This document shows positions 33,435 through 42,281 of a DNA stretch of 64,000 bases, in pieces. Each line of letters opens with the position of its first letter. The first letter of the stretch is position 1. Source of the DNA: JAOUEA01 sp035249905 (lineage in GTDB: Bacteria > Actinomycetota > UBA4738 > HRBIN12); contig DATFFT010000097.1 in assembly GCA_035249905.1 (NCBI GenBank), positions 31,941 to 95,940 of the forward strand, read 5' to 3'. The translations under genes were made by a program, and so were the position numbers. The notes under the pieces are model-generated. The model had not been told where the DNA came from and did not search any database. It saw only the letters and a program-made list of their open reading frames with translations.

Positions 33435-35987
33435 ATGCGCATCAATCCCGAGTCGCTCGCGAAGGCGAGCAGCCGCCATCCGTGGAGGGTGGTGACGATC
33501 TGGGTCGTCTTCCTGGCGGCAGGCATCGCCTCGGCCGCCACGCTGCTCGGCCCGGCGTTGACCACCGACTTCGATTTCACCAACGTCCCCGAAGCCAAGC
33601 GGGCCATGCAGATCCTCGAGGACCAGAACCTGTCCGAGGACGTCATCTCGGAGACGTTCGTCGTCGCCGGCGAGCCCGGCGCGATCGAGGACCCCGCCTT
33701 CGTCGAGCAGGTCAACGGCTTCATCACCGAGCTCGACGGCCTCGGGCCCGACGTGTTCGCCTCGCTGCCGACGGTGTTCCCGTTGACCGAGGAGCAGGCC
33801 GCCGACCCGCAGGTGGCGGCGCTCGGTCCCATCCCGTCCGAGGACGGGTCGGCCGTGCTCTTCACGGGCGTCTACGCCGGGGACATCGACGAGGCCACGC
33901 CGCACTTCGAAGACGTGGAAGCGGCGCGCGAGGCGGTCTCGACCGAAGGCGTCGAGGCCCACGTCCTGGGCGCGGTGAGCTCGTCCGAGGATTTCAGGGT
34001 GATATCCGAGGAGGACCTCGCGTTCGGTGAAGGCATCGGGGTCACCGCCGCGATCATCGTGCTGTTGATCGTCTTCGGAGCGATCGTCGCGGGTCTGCTC
34101 CCGTTGCTGAAGACGGTCCTGTTCACGCTTCCCATCACGCTGGGCATCGTCGGCCTGCTCGGGACGCTGTGGGACTTCAGCTTCTTCACGCCCAACCTGA
34201 TCACGATGATGGGCATCGCGGTCGGCGTCGACTACGCGCTGTTCATCGTCTCCCGCTATCGTGAGGAACGGCACAGGGATCGCGTCAAGCTCGACGCGAT
34301 CCGGGCCTCGGGAGCCACGGCCTCCCGGGCGGTGTTCTTCAGCGGCATGACCGTCGTGATCGCGTTGGCCGGCATCATGGTCGTGCCGACCACGATCTTC
34401 CGGAGCCTCGCCGGCGGCGCGATCATCGTGGTGCTCGTCTCGGTCGCATCGTCGATGACGCTGCTGCCTGCCGTGCTGGCGCTGCTCGGCGATCGCGTCA
34501 ACTGGCCGTATCTGTCGCGTGTCCCCACCTTGCTCGTGTTCGTCTCGATGCTGGTGGGCGGTGCCGTGGTGGGGGGCGCGCTCGCCGGCGCGGGAGCGTC
34601 CGTCGTCGCTCCGATCGGCGGGCTCGTCGGCTTCATCGGCGTGGGCATCATCGTCAACCGCTTGATCAAGCGGGGCGCGTTCGCTCGCTACTCCCGTCCG
34701 GAGGGGTCCAGCCTCAGCAGTGAGGGCGGGTTCTGGGACCGCGTGACCCGCGCGGTCATGGGGCGTCCGGTTGCGTGGTTGACGGTCGGCGGCGCGTTCA
34801 TGGTCGCCCTGTCGCTGCCGTACTGGTTCCAGGGGCACCCCGACGGTGAGGGCAGCGGGATCAAGACGGGATTCGCCGGCATCAGCACGCTGCCCGAGGG
34901 GATCCAGACCAAGGAAGCCTACGACGTCATCGTCGAGCGGTTCCCGAAGGCAGGGGCACAGGCGACGGTCGAGGTCGTGATCGAGGCCGACGGCCTCGGT
35001 ACCCCCGGCGCCGAGCCGGGCGCTCCCGGGGAGCTGACCGGCGAGGTCGCGGCAGCGATGGGGTCGCTGGAGTCGGCGATCGCCGAAGATCCCACGCTCG
35101 GCACGCCGGCACCGCCACTCGTGAGTCAGGACGGATCGGTCGCGATGGTCGAGATCCCGCTCGCGGGCGCCGCGACGGATCCGGCGAGCGAGGCAGCGGT
35201 CGCGACGGTCGCGAGCCTCCGCGAGACCTACGTGCCCCAGGCGTTCGCGGACAGTGACGCCACCGTGCTCGTGGGTGGTGAGACGGCGTTCGTGAAGGAC
35301 TTCTTCGACATCTCCGACACGTACACACCGTTGATCATCCTGGTCGTGTTGGGATTGTCGTTCCTGCTGCTGACCGTCGTGTTCAGATCGCTGGTCGTTC
35401 CGGCGAAGGCGATCGTGATGAACCTGCTGTCGGTCGGAGCGGCGTACGGGCTGATCGTGCTGGTGTTCCAGAAGGGTGGTCCGGCGATCGGCGAGTCGAT
35501 CGCGAACCTGTTCGGGTTCGTGCAGGTCGACGCGATCGAGGCGTGGTTGCCGCTGTTCCTCTTCTCGATCCTGTTCGGCCTGTCGATGGACTACCACGTG
35601 TTCCTGCTGAGCAGGATCCGCGAGCAGTACGACAAGACCGGCGACAACGCGGCGTCGGTCGCCTACGGACTCCGGACCACCGGCGGCATCATCACCGGCG
35701 CCGCGATCATCATGGTCGCCGTCTTCGCCGGGTTCGCGGCCGGCCGACTGACCTCGCTGGAACAGATGGGCTTCGGGCTCGCCGTCGCCGTGTTCCTCGA
35801 TGCCACGGTCGTTCGTTCGATCCTGGTTCCGTCGACGATGCGGTTGCTCGGCGATCGGAACTGGTACCTGCCGCGGTGGTTGCAGTGGCTCCCCAAGATC
35901 GATGTGGAGGGACACGACGTCTCGAGCGAGACGATCTTGGTACCCGACACACCCGGGGAGCTCGTGGAGGCCGAGTCGAGGGACTAG
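33435..35987 (+). CDS. MMPL/RND family exporter
   Basis: This 850-residue membrane transporter starts at ATG 33435 behind AAGGGGGGG. Each half has one membrane helix, an extracytoplasmic domain and a bundle of helices, the RND plan. The first bundle includes MMGIAVGVDYALFIVSRYREER and the second LFGLSMDYHVFLLSRIREQYDKTG, the two conserved Asp-Tyr pairs for proton coupling. Extra hydrophobic segments near residues 355-420 lie between the halves. The C-terminal tail is acidic. Relatives export lipids, siderophores or drugs. The divergent TetR gene and operator indicate inducible expression. A hairpin terminator follows the stop. Confidence 0.92.
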   Translation: MRINPESLAKASSRHPWRVVTIWVVFLAAGIASAATLLGPALTTDFDFTNVPEAKRAMQILEDQNLSEDVISETFVVAGEPGAIEDPAFVEQVNGFITELDGLGPDVFASLPTVFPLTEEQAADPQVAALGPIPSEDGSAVLFTGVYAGDIDEATPHFEDVEAAREAVSTEGVEAHVLGAVSSSEDFRVISEEDLAFGEGIGVTAAIIVLLIVFGAIVAGLLPLLKTVLFTLPITLGIVGLLGTLWDFSFFTPNLITMMGIAVGVDYALFIVSRYREERHRDRVKLDAIRASGATASRAVFFSGMTVVIALAGIMVVPTTIFRSLAGGAIIVVLVSVASSMTLLPAVLALLGDRVNWPYLSRVPTLLVFVSMLVGGAVVGGALAGAGASVVAPIGGLVGFIGVGIIVNRLIKRGAFARYSRPEGSSLSSEGGFWDRVTRAVMGRPVAWLTVGGAFMVALSLPYWFQGHPDGEGSGIKTGFAGISTLPEGIQTKEAYDVIVERFPKAGAQATVEVVIEADGLGTPGAEPGAPGELTGEVAAAMGSLESAIAEDPTLGTPAPPLVSQDGSVAMVEIPLAGAATDPASEAAVATVASLRETYVPQAFADSDATVLVGGETAFVKDFFDISDTYTPLIILVVLGLSFLLLTVVFRSLVVPAKAIVMNLLSVGAAYGLIVLVFQKGGPAIGESIANLFGFVQVDAIEAWLPLFLFSILFGLSMDYHVFLLSRIREQYDKTGDNAASVAYGLRTTGGIITGAAIIMVAVFAGFAAGRLTSLEQMGFGLAVAVFLDATVVRSILVPSTMRLLGDRNWYLPRWLQWLPKIDVEGHDVSSETILVPDTPGELVEAESRD

Positions 35988-36001
35988 CCGCGCGCATCGT
36001 C

Positions 36002-36035
36002 AGGGGGGACGGGGCCCACGCCCCGTTCCCCCCTT
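36002..36035 (+). terminator. Hairpin terminator after the MMPL gene
   Basis: GGGGGGACGGGGC (36003-36015) pairs with GCCCCGTTCCCCCC (36020-36033) with a single bulge and a four-base loop, followed by a short T-containing stretch. It begins 15 bases after the stop codon. Confidence 0.7.
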
Positions 36036-36073
36036 CCCTCGTCCGTGGCTCGGGGGGCGGCGAGGCCGATCTC

Positions 36074-36736
36074 TCACCCTCTGGGGCCGAGGTCTCGTCC
36101 GGCGTCGCGCGCGATCCAGCGGGCGCTCCTGCTGCCGAGCCCGAGCAGGCGCTCGGCCTCCTCGATCGTCGCGTCGCGGAGCACGAGGTTGCGCTTGCCG
36201 ATCTGGCGGAGCGCCCAGCTGACGGCCTTCTTCACAACGGTGCGTTCGTCGGTCGCCGCCCGCCGGATGCGGGGGAGCCATGCCGTGAAGTACGGGTCCG
36301 GCCGGTCGTGATCGTGCACCGCCTGCACGGCGACGATGCTGAACGCCGCGCGCTTCACGTACCCCTCGGGACTCCGCGCCCATGTGCGGGCGGCCCGGTC
36401 GACGCCGGCGACGGAGCGGAAGAGGTTGTTGCAGACCTGATCGCAGAGGTCCCAGGAATCGAGATCGGCGGCCCAGGCGTCCATCTGCGCCCGAGACACC
36501 TGCGTTGGGTCATCGACCATCGAGGCCAGGATGCGTGCCTCGTGGATCCCGGTCGCCCACAGGTCGAGCGCGAGCTCGTGGTCTCCTCGGTGGGCGCGGG
36601 CGATGCGGCGCAGGTGCGGGATCGACACGCCCAACGCTCTGTCCACCGTGATGCCGACCCGGGCCATGCCCGGTTTCCTCGAAGGATCGGCCACCTTCCG
36701 GAGCTCGGCGACGACGGTGCGGGTCGTGGAGCTCAC
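36074..36736 (-). CDS. AlkD-like DNA alkylation repair protein
   Basis: The 220-residue all-helical protein has HEAT-like repeats of the DNA alkylation repair family: ARVGITVDRALGVSIPHLRRIARAH at the start, ALDLWATGIHEARILASMVDDP, then the conserved SWDLCDQVCNNLF segment and TWARSPEGYVKRAAFSIVA. In AlkD these helices hold damaged DNA and release N3- or N7-alkylated bases without flipping them out. The Trp/Asp of WDLCD correspond to the family's active-site region. The start ATG at 36736 has no evident ribosome binding site. It is divergent from the DUF3054 gene. Confidence 0.82.
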   Translation of the reverse strand: MSSTTRTVVAELRKVADPSRKPGMARVGITVDRALGVSIPHLRRIARAHRGDHELALDLWATGIHEARILASMVDDPTQVSRAQMDAWAADLDSWDLCDQVCNNLFRSVAGVDRAARTWARSPEGYVKRAAFSIVAVQAVHDHDRPDPYFTAWLPRIRRAATDERTVVKKAVSWALRQIGKRNLVLRDATIEEAERLLGLGSRSARWIARDAGRDLGPRG

Positions 36737-36819
36737 GGAGGGCCTGCGCGACGGACGTCACGGCCAGCGGGGAGCCTGGCGAAGGGATGACGCCGCGTCG
36801 GTCCTGGGAAGATGGGGCG

Positions 36820-37317
36820 ATGGCCGATCCATCGGCACCCACCTCCACGCGGCTTCCCGGGTCGAAGCTGCTCGGCGCCGCCGCGCTCGTCACCGCCGAC
36901 GCCGTGGCCCTGCTCGCGTTCGTCGCGGTGGGCATGCGATCGCATCAGATCGGCGCGGCCGCCGAGGTGGCGGCACGCAACGCGGTGCCGTTGGCCGTGA
37001 CCTGGGCGCTCGTGAGCCTCGCGGTCGGCACCTATCGGCGACGAGATCTCGTGTCGTTGCTGACGACCTGGGTCGTCGCGGTGCCGCTCGGGTTGCTGGC
37101 CCGCACGTGGTGGGTCGGTTCTCCGCAGGGTGGACGGGTCGCGGTGTTCCTGGGCATCGGGATGGGCTTCACGCTCGTGTTCCTGATGATCGGCCGTGGG
37201 ATCGCGGCCGCGATCACCCGAACGCGACCCGTGTGGCGAGCGCGGATCAGTACCGATCGTCGCGGGGCGGCAGGTGAGCCGGGTCACGGTCTGCCTCGTT
37301 CACGCGGTACCGGGTGA
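36820..37317 (+). CDS. DUF3054 family membrane protein
   Basis: The 165-residue protein has four predicted membrane segments: LLGAAALVTADAVALLAFVAVG, AVPLAVTWALVSLAVGTY, LLTTWVVAVPLGLLARTWW and VAVFLGIGMGFTLVFLMIGR. It fits the actinobacterial and haloarchaeal DUF3054 family, whose function is unknown. After the last helix the roughly 40-residue tail (TRTRPVWRARISTDRRG...) overlaps the convergent small membrane protein gene by 71 bases and is probably poorly conserved. ATG 36820 is used because conserved sequence follows it; an in-frame ATG at 36787 is upstream. Confidence 0.7.
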   Translation: MADPSAPTSTRLPGSKLLGAAALVTADAVALLAFVAVGMRSHQIGAAAEVAARNAVPLAVTWALVSLAVGTYRRRDLVSLLTTWVVAVPLGLLARTWWVGSPQGGRVAVFLGIGMGFTLVFLMIGRGIAAAITRTRPVWRARISTDRRGAAGEPGHGLPRSRGTG

Positions 37318-37516
37318 CCCGCTGCTCGGTGAGCTGCGAGTCGATCTCCGATCGGAACTGACGGACCTTCCGCCTCAACGCCCACCAGGCGAGCGCCCCG
37401 AGTACCACGGCGGTCAGCACGGCCGTGATCACGAGGAAGGCCACCGCTTCGAGCACCTCGCCCAGCACGCCGAAGACGGCGGCGAGGAACAGCAGGATCA
37501 GCACCACCACGAACAT
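37247..37516 (-). CDS. Small membrane protein of unknown function (89 residues)
   Basis: The protein has a long hydrophobic N-terminus with two predicted helices (MFVVVLILLFLAAVFGVLG and AVAFLVITAVLTAVVLGALAWWAL), then a basic, soluble C-terminal half (RRKVRQFRSEIDSQLTEQRVTRY). I do not recognise it. TACCCT (37531-37526 on this strand) is nine bases before the ATG with no ribosome binding site, matching the pattern at 24191 and 26212. It overlaps the convergent DUF3054 gene. Confidence 0.6.
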   Translation of the reverse strand: MFVVVLILLFLAAVFGVLGEVLEAVAFLVITAVLTAVVLGALAWWALRRKVRQFRSEIDSQLTEQRVTRYRVNEADRDPAHLPPRDDRY

Positions 37517-37599
37517 CGTGCCCCTAGGGTAGCGTCGGTTCGCGCGAAGCGATGATGCGCCAGGTGCCTGGAGGCGGCTCCTCGGCGATACTGCGCGGC

Positions 37600-38424
37600 A
37601 TGGCCGACGGATTCCGATCGCCGCTCACCACCGACGCGAACGCCGGGAAGGTTGCGCTCGTCACCGGCGGAGGCACGGGCATCGGCAGGGCGACGACGCT
37701 CGAGCTGGCACGCACCGGCGCGCGCGTCGCGATCTGCGGCCGGCGAGCCGAGCCGCTCGATGCGGCGCGAGCGCTACTGGAGGCAGGGGGCCACGAGGTC
37801 CTCGCCGGCACATGCGACGTGCGGGAACCCGACCAGGTCGACGGGTTCCTCGACACGGTTGGAGAGCGGTTCGGTGCTGTCGACGTGCTCGTGAACAACG
37901 CGGGGGGACAGTTCGCCGCCCCTGCCGAGGACATCTCCCTCAAGGGCCTCAGGGCGGTGCATCGTCTGAACGTCGACGCGGTGTGGCACGTGACGCATCG
38001 GGTGGCGACGAGATGGATGATCCCGCGGCGCCGCGGATCGATCTTCTTCCTCGGGTTCAGCCCGCGTCGGGGCGTGCCGATGATGGCCCACTCGTCGATG
38101 GCGCGCTCGGCGCTCGAGACGATGGCAGCGTCGCTGTCGAACGAGTGGTCGCGGTACGGCATCAGGGCGGTCTGCGTCGCGGCCGGCTTGATCGCGACCG
38201 AGGGCCTGCGCCAGTACGGGGGCCCCGAGATCGTGGACGAGCTGGCGGCCCAGGTGCCGATGCGTCGCGCCGGGCTGCCCGAGGAGGTCGCCGCGACCAT
38301 CGCGTTCCTCGCATCGGCGGGCGGCGCTTACGTCACGGGCTCGACGGTGCTCGTCGACGGTGGAGCCGACGCCTGGGGGCAGGGTGAGCGGCCACCGGAG
38401 CCGGAGGCGCCCCCGCCCGGATGA
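37600..38424 (+). CDS. Short-chain dehydrogenase, 2,4-dienoyl-CoA reductase-like
   Basis: The 274-residue protein has the SDR dinucleotide motif VALVTGGGTGIGRATTLEL and VNNAGGQFAAPAEDIS. At the usual YxxxK active site it reads MAHSSMARSALETMAASL: the Tyr is absent and the Lys position is Arg. This HxxxA(K/R) layout, together with GLIATEGLRQYGGPE, resembles peroxisomal-type 2,4-dienoyl-CoA reductases, which lack the classical tyrosine. A role in beta-oxidation of unsaturated acyl-CoA is therefore more likely than a sugar or alcohol dehydrogenase. GATACT (37587-37592) seven bases before ATG 37600 suggests a leaderless message. Confidence 0.78.
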   Translation: MADGFRSPLTTDANAGKVALVTGGGTGIGRATTLELARTGARVAICGRRAEPLDAARALLEAGGHEVLAGTCDVREPDQVDGFLDTVGERFGAVDVLVNNAGGQFAAPAEDISLKGLRAVHRLNVDAVWHVTHRVATRWMIPRRRGSIFFLGFSPRRGVPMMAHSSMARSALETMAASLSNEWSRYGIRAVCVAAGLIATEGLRQYGGPEIVDELAAQVPMRRAGLPEEVAATIAFLASAGGAYVTGSTVLVDGGADAWGQGERPPEPEAPPPG

Positions 38425-38470
38425 CCGCGGTTCCTTGCGGCCGTCGCGTCGCATCGCGGAAGATGGGGCC

Positions 38471-39733
38471 GTGGGTGAAGTCCTCGACCGACGGACGTTC
38501 CTGCGCCGGCTGGCGGCCGCGGGCATCACGCTGCCCGCTGCCGCGGCGGCGGCATGTGAGCGCACGACGCCGACGCGGGCCGATCCCCCGGTCCTTTCGA
38601 GCCCGATGGGGCCCACCTTCGAATCGGGCAAGACGATCGAGCGCACGGCCGTGCTCCGCGTCTACGAGTGGCGGGAGTACCTGTCGAAGGACACGCTGCG
38701 CTCGTTCGAAGGGCTGTACGCCGACGGCGATGTGCGGGTCGAGGTGGAGAGTTTCACGCACATGGACGAGGCGGTCGCTCGCCTGCGTGACCCGGCCACG
38801 CAGTTCGACGTCTTCTTCCCCACCATCGATGCGCTGCCCGGGTTGGTCGACGCCGGCATCCTGCGGCCGCTCGATCACGGACAGCTACCGAACCTCGGCA
38901 ACCTCTGGCCCTGGTTCCGCGAGGGCGATGGACCCTTCTACGACCGGGGGCAGCGCTTCACGCTTCCCTACACGGTGTACGTGAGCGGCATCGCGTGGCG
39001 CGACGACATGTTGGCATCGGCCGACACCCCTGGGTCCACGAGCGACCCGTGGGGCGTGTTCTGGAACCCCGACTACCGGGGCAAGGTCGGGATGTACGAC
39101 GGCTACCTCGAGGCGTTGTCGCTCGCGCTGCTCCGCGGCGGGGTGGCCGACGTGCGTGGGGCCACCGACGCACAGCTCGGGGAAGCGGCCCGGGCGCTCT
39201 CGGACGCCGTGGCGATCGCCGACGTGCGCTTCACGAACGACGGCGTCGAGGAAGGGATCCCCGAAGGCGAGTTCGCGGCCCACCAGGCCTGGTCGGGCGA
39301 CGTCTTGGCGGCTCCGCGCTACGCCGCCGAGGAACGTGGATACGGAGCGACAGGAGGGGGCTACGGTCCCGGGTACGAGCTGGGCTTCTGGTCCCCGCCG
39401 GGGTCGGAGAAGATCGTGGGGTGCGACCTGATGGCCGTCTGCGAACGAGGCCGTCATCCCGATCTCGCGCATGCGTTCCTGAATCATCTGCTCGACGTCG
39501 AGGTCGGTGTCCGGAACTTCCGATGGAACGGGTATCAGCCGCCGCTGGACGGCATCACGCCGGCCGGGTTGGGGGGGTCCGATCCGAAGTGGAAGATCGA
39601 GATGCCCCCGAACCTGCTCACGACGCTCCTCGACGATGACGCCTTCTCGGATGCCCAGATGCTCGTGGGGTTCGGGCCGAGCGAGCGGGCCCGATGGCTC
39701 GACTACTGGAAGCTCGTCGCCCCGGGCACCTGA
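38471..39733 (+). CDS. PotD-like extracellular solute-binding lipoprotein (first copy)
   Basis: The 420-residue protein starts at GTG 38471. Its signal carries a twin-arginine motif (DRRTFLRRLAAAGITLPAAA) and a possible lipobox ending AAAAAC, so it is likely exported folded and lipid-anchored. The mature part follows the spermidine/putrescine-binding family: VLRVYEWREYLSKDTLRSFE, FDVFFPTIDALPGLVDAGIL, FTLPYTVYVSGIAWR, AAHQAWSGDVLAAPRYA and FLNHLLDVEVGVRNFRWNGYQPPL. It is related to the second PotD-like protein at 46569-47825, but no permease is next to it. It may feed the same ABC transporter with a different polyamine or compatible ligand. Confidence 0.85.
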   Translation: MGEVLDRRTFLRRLAAAGITLPAAAAAACERTTPTRADPPVLSSPMGPTFESGKTIERTAVLRVYEWREYLSKDTLRSFEGLYADGDVRVEVESFTHMDEAVARLRDPATQFDVFFPTIDALPGLVDAGILRPLDHGQLPNLGNLWPWFREGDGPFYDRGQRFTLPYTVYVSGIAWRDDMLASADTPGSTSDPWGVFWNPDYRGKVGMYDGYLEALSLALLRGGVADVRGATDAQLGEAARALSDAVAIADVRFTNDGVEEGIPEGEFAAHQAWSGDVLAAPRYAAEERGYGATGGGYGPGYELGFWSPPGSEKIVGCDLMAVCERGRHPDLAHAFLNHLLDVEVGVRNFRWNGYQPPLDGITPAGLGGSDPKWKIEMPPNLLTTLLDDDAFSDAQMLVGFGPSERARWLDYWKLVAPGT

Positions 39734-40206
39734 CCGGGTGATCCGACCCGTTCGGGCAGCCACGTGAGGTCGGCGTCGTAGGCCTCGAGCACCGCTCGGA
39801 ACTCGCCCGAGACGGCGTCGACGACCTGCACGAGCACGTTGCTCGGCGTGCACCCGTCGCCTTGGCCGCTGCGGGAGGGGGAAACGAAGTCGCCTTTCGC
39901 CGTGAAGTAGCACAGGTCGCTCGTGAAATAGACCCACGAGGGGCCCCAGTCCACACCTTCGGACGGGTTCTCGACCGCGGCGAGGGTCACCGACACCTTC
40001 GCGCCCCGGCCCGCTCCGGGCAGGTCACGCCATGCCGTCAGGGGGTCGACCTCGGTGGCGAAGCCCTCGAGGGGGACCAGGTCGTAGCCGAACGTGCCCG
40101 GGATCTCTTGGCGTTCGGACTGATGGAGAGAGGCGTAAGGATCGGAACCGCCTCCGCACGCGGAGGCGGCCAGAAGGAACACGGTCGCGATGGCACCGAC
40201 CCGCAC
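39703..40206 (-). CDS. Lipoprotein of unknown function
   Basis: Starting at GTG 40206, the 167-residue protein has a clear lipoprotein signal (VGAIATVFLLAASACGGG) with the lipidated cysteine near residue 18. The mature domain contains VSVTLAAVENPSEGVDWGPSWVYFTSDLCYFTAKGD and two further cysteines, with mostly beta-strand character. I do not recognise the family. It is divergent from the aldehyde dehydrogenase gene by 100 bases and its end overlaps the first PotD-like gene by 31 bases. Confidence 0.7.
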   Translation of the reverse strand: MRVGAIATVFLLAASACGGGSDPYASLHQSERQEIPGTFGYDLVPLEGFATEVDPLTAWRDLPGAGRGAKVSVTLAAVENPSEGVDWGPSWVYFTSDLCYFTAKGDFVSPSRSGQGDGCTPSNVLVQVVDAVSGEFRAVLEAYDADLTWLPERVGSPGQVPGATSFQ

Positions 40207-40306
40207 GTCGCGAGCGTACCCCGCAGGGGCGGCGAGCCGACAGGGAAGGACCACGAGCCGGCGCGATAGGCTTCCGACTCGATCGGTCTCCGGGAGGCGA
40301 GCTGAG

Positions 40307-41758
40307 ATGGCAGATGCGCTGCAGAACTACATCGACGGGAAGTGGGTCGACGCGGTCGAGGGCGGGAGGTTCGACGTGTTCGACCCTTCCACGGGCGAGG
40401 TGATCGCCACCGCCGCCGACTCGCAGCCGGCCGACGTGGACCGAGCGGTCGAGGCCGCCCGCCGCACGTTCGACGAAGGCACGTGGTGGCCGGGAACGCC
40501 GGCGCGTGAGCGGGGCAGCATCCTGCTGCGTGCGGCCGACATCGTGCGTCGTGAGCGTGACCGTCTCGCGGCGCTCGAGTCGCGCGATGTCGGGAAGCCG
40601 ATCGGGGAAGCCGGCGACGACATCGACGAGGTCGCCTTCATGTTCGAGTACTACGGAGGGTGGGCCACCAAGATCGCCGGCGAGAGCCAGCACGTCGACG
40701 CCGACGCGATGTTCATGGTCTGGAAGGAACCGGTCGGGGTCGCCGTCGGCATCACCCCGTGGAACTACCCGATGATGATGGCCGCGCAGAAGGTGGCCCC
40801 GGCGATCGCGGCGGGGTGCACGTTCATCCTGAAGCCGCCGGAGCAGACGCCCCTCACGTGCCTCGAGATCCCGAAGATCCTCGAGGAAGCCGGTCTGCCC
40901 GCGGGCGTCTTTCACGTGCTCACCGGCTTCGGCGAGACCGCGGGCGCTCCGCTCACGACCCACCCGGGCGTCGACAAGGTGGGCTTCACCGGGTCGCGCG
41001 AGGTCGGCAAGATCATCATGCGCAGCGGTGCCGACACGCTCAAGCGCGTGACGCTCGAGCTCGGGGGCAAATCACCGAACATCGTGTTCGCCGACGCCGA
41101 CTTCCCGGCGGCGATCGAGGGCTCGGCGAACGGGGTCTTCTGGAACCAGGGTGAGATCTGCTCAGCCGGAACCCGCGTGTTCGTCGACGGCGGCATCTAC
41201 GACGACGCCGTGAACGCGCTGGTCGACCGGGCGGCCTCGGTGAAGGTCGGCGACCCCCAGGACGAGACCACGACGATGGGTCCGTTGATCTCGAAGGAGC
41301 AGCAGGAACGTGTGGAGAGCTACCTCGAGGTGGGCGCCTCGGAGGCCCGGCTCGCCGGTCAGGGCGCGACGCCTGACGATCCGAAGCTCGCGAGTGGATA
41401 CTTCGTGCCGCCGACGGTCTTCGCCGACGTGGACAACTCGGCTCGCATCGCGCGCGAAGAGATCTTCGGGCCCGTGATGGCGGTGATCCCGTTCCGCTCC
41501 GTCGACGACGTCGTCGCGATGGCCAACGACAACGACTACGGCCTGGCCGCGGCGATCTGGACGAACGACGTCAAGAAGGCGATGCGCACCGCCCAGGCGA
41601 TCCGCGCCGGCATCGTGTGGATCAACGACACGCAGCCTGCGCCGACCGAGATGCCGTGGGGCGGCTACAAGCAGTCGGGCGTCGGCCGCGAGCTCGGCAA
41701 GCACGGTCTCGACGACTTCCTCGAGGAGAAGGCCGTCTACCTGAACCTCGCCGACTGA
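40307..41758 (+). CDS. Aldehyde dehydrogenase (betaine/aminobutyraldehyde type)
   Basis: This 483-residue NAD(P)-dependent enzyme starts at ATG 40307 behind GGGAGG. The catalytic cysteine is C285 in FWNQGEICSAGTR, the general base lies in VTLELGGKSPN, and the cofactor site includes GITPWNYPMMM and VGFTGSREVGK. The C-terminal MPWGGYKQSGVGRELGKHGL and the order of motifs resemble betaine aldehyde and gamma-aminobutyraldehyde dehydrogenases. With an amine oxidase and polyamine importer nearby, oxidation of aminoaldehydes from polyamine breakdown is one fit. With the betaine system at 54-64 kb, betaine aldehyde is the other. A TAGGCT hexamer at 40266-40271 may be its -10. Confidence 0.88.
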   Translation: MADALQNYIDGKWVDAVEGGRFDVFDPSTGEVIATAADSQPADVDRAVEAARRTFDEGTWWPGTPARERGSILLRAADIVRRERDRLAALESRDVGKPIGEAGDDIDEVAFMFEYYGGWATKIAGESQHVDADAMFMVWKEPVGVAVGITPWNYPMMMAAQKVAPAIAAGCTFILKPPEQTPLTCLEIPKILEEAGLPAGVFHVLTGFGETAGAPLTTHPGVDKVGFTGSREVGKIIMRSGADTLKRVTLELGGKSPNIVFADADFPAAIEGSANGVFWNQGEICSAGTRVFVDGGIYDDAVNALVDRAASVKVGDPQDETTTMGPLISKEQQERVESYLEVGASEARLAGQGATPDDPKLASGYFVPPTVFADVDNSARIAREEIFGPVMAVIPFRSVDDVVAMANDNDYGLAAAIWTNDVKKAMRTAQAIRAGIVWINDTQPAPTEMPWGGYKQSGVGRELGKHGLDDFLEEKAVYLNLAD

Positions 41759-41786
41759 CCGGATCGGAAGCGGACCACCTCAGCCG

Positions 41787-42281
41787 ATGGGTGGGGGACC
41801 GGCTTTCCATCTCGCGCAGGTGAACGTCGCGCGGCTCCGGGCGCCCCTCGACTCGCCGACGATGCAGGCGTTCGTCGAGGGACTGGAGCCGATCAACGCT
41901 CTGGCCGACGACAGCGTGGGGTTCGTGTGGCGGCTGCAGACCGACGACGGCGACGCCACCGCGCTCCGGGTCTTCGACGACGACATGCTGATCGTGAACA
42001 TGTCGGTGTGGGAGTCGATCGACGCCCTCGGAGCGTTCGTGTTCCGCACCGAACACGCCGGATACCTGCGGCGCCGATCCGAGTGGTTCGAGCGGCTCGT
42101 CGACGCGTCGACCGCGCTGTGGTGGATCGCGGCCGGCGCGGTTCCGACGATCGACGACGCGAAGCAGCGGCTCGAGTTGCTGCGGGCGAACGGCCCCATG
42201 CCCGAGGCGTTCACGCTCCGGGCTACCTTCCCTCCTCCCCAGGAGGGTTCGCGCGAGGGGCCGCCAGGCCGGCGAGGATGA
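41787..42281 (+). CDS. DUF3291 family protein
   Basis: The 164-residue protein shows the DUF3291 pattern: HLAQVNVARLRAPLDSPTM at the start, FVEGLEPINALADDSVGFVWRLQ, LIVNMSVWESIDALGAFVF, the histidine/arginine segment RTEHAGYLRRRSEWFE, and ALWWIAAGAVPTIDDAKQRL. The fold is probably a dimeric ferredoxin-like barrel similar to antibiotic monooxygenases; the function is unknown. ATG 41787 follows the aldehyde dehydrogenase stop by 28 bases, so co-transcription is likely. The last 59 bases overlap the convergent MFS gene. Confidence 0.82.
   Translation: MGGGPAFHLAQVNVARLRAPLDSPTMQAFVEGLEPINALADDSVGFVWRLQTDDGDATALRVFDDDMLIVNMSVWESIDALGAFVFRTEHAGYLRRRSEWFERLVDASTALWWIAAGAVPTIDDAKQRLELLRANGPMPEAFTLRATFPPPQEGSREGPPGRRG

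Noticed and set aside
32574..35915. Minus-strand open frame of over 1100 codons opposite the MMPL gene
   Set aside because: Only its first 240 codons (from 33296) are the TetR gene. The rest is Arg/Asp/His-rich, mirrors the codon bias of the MMPL gene and has no family resemblance or start site.
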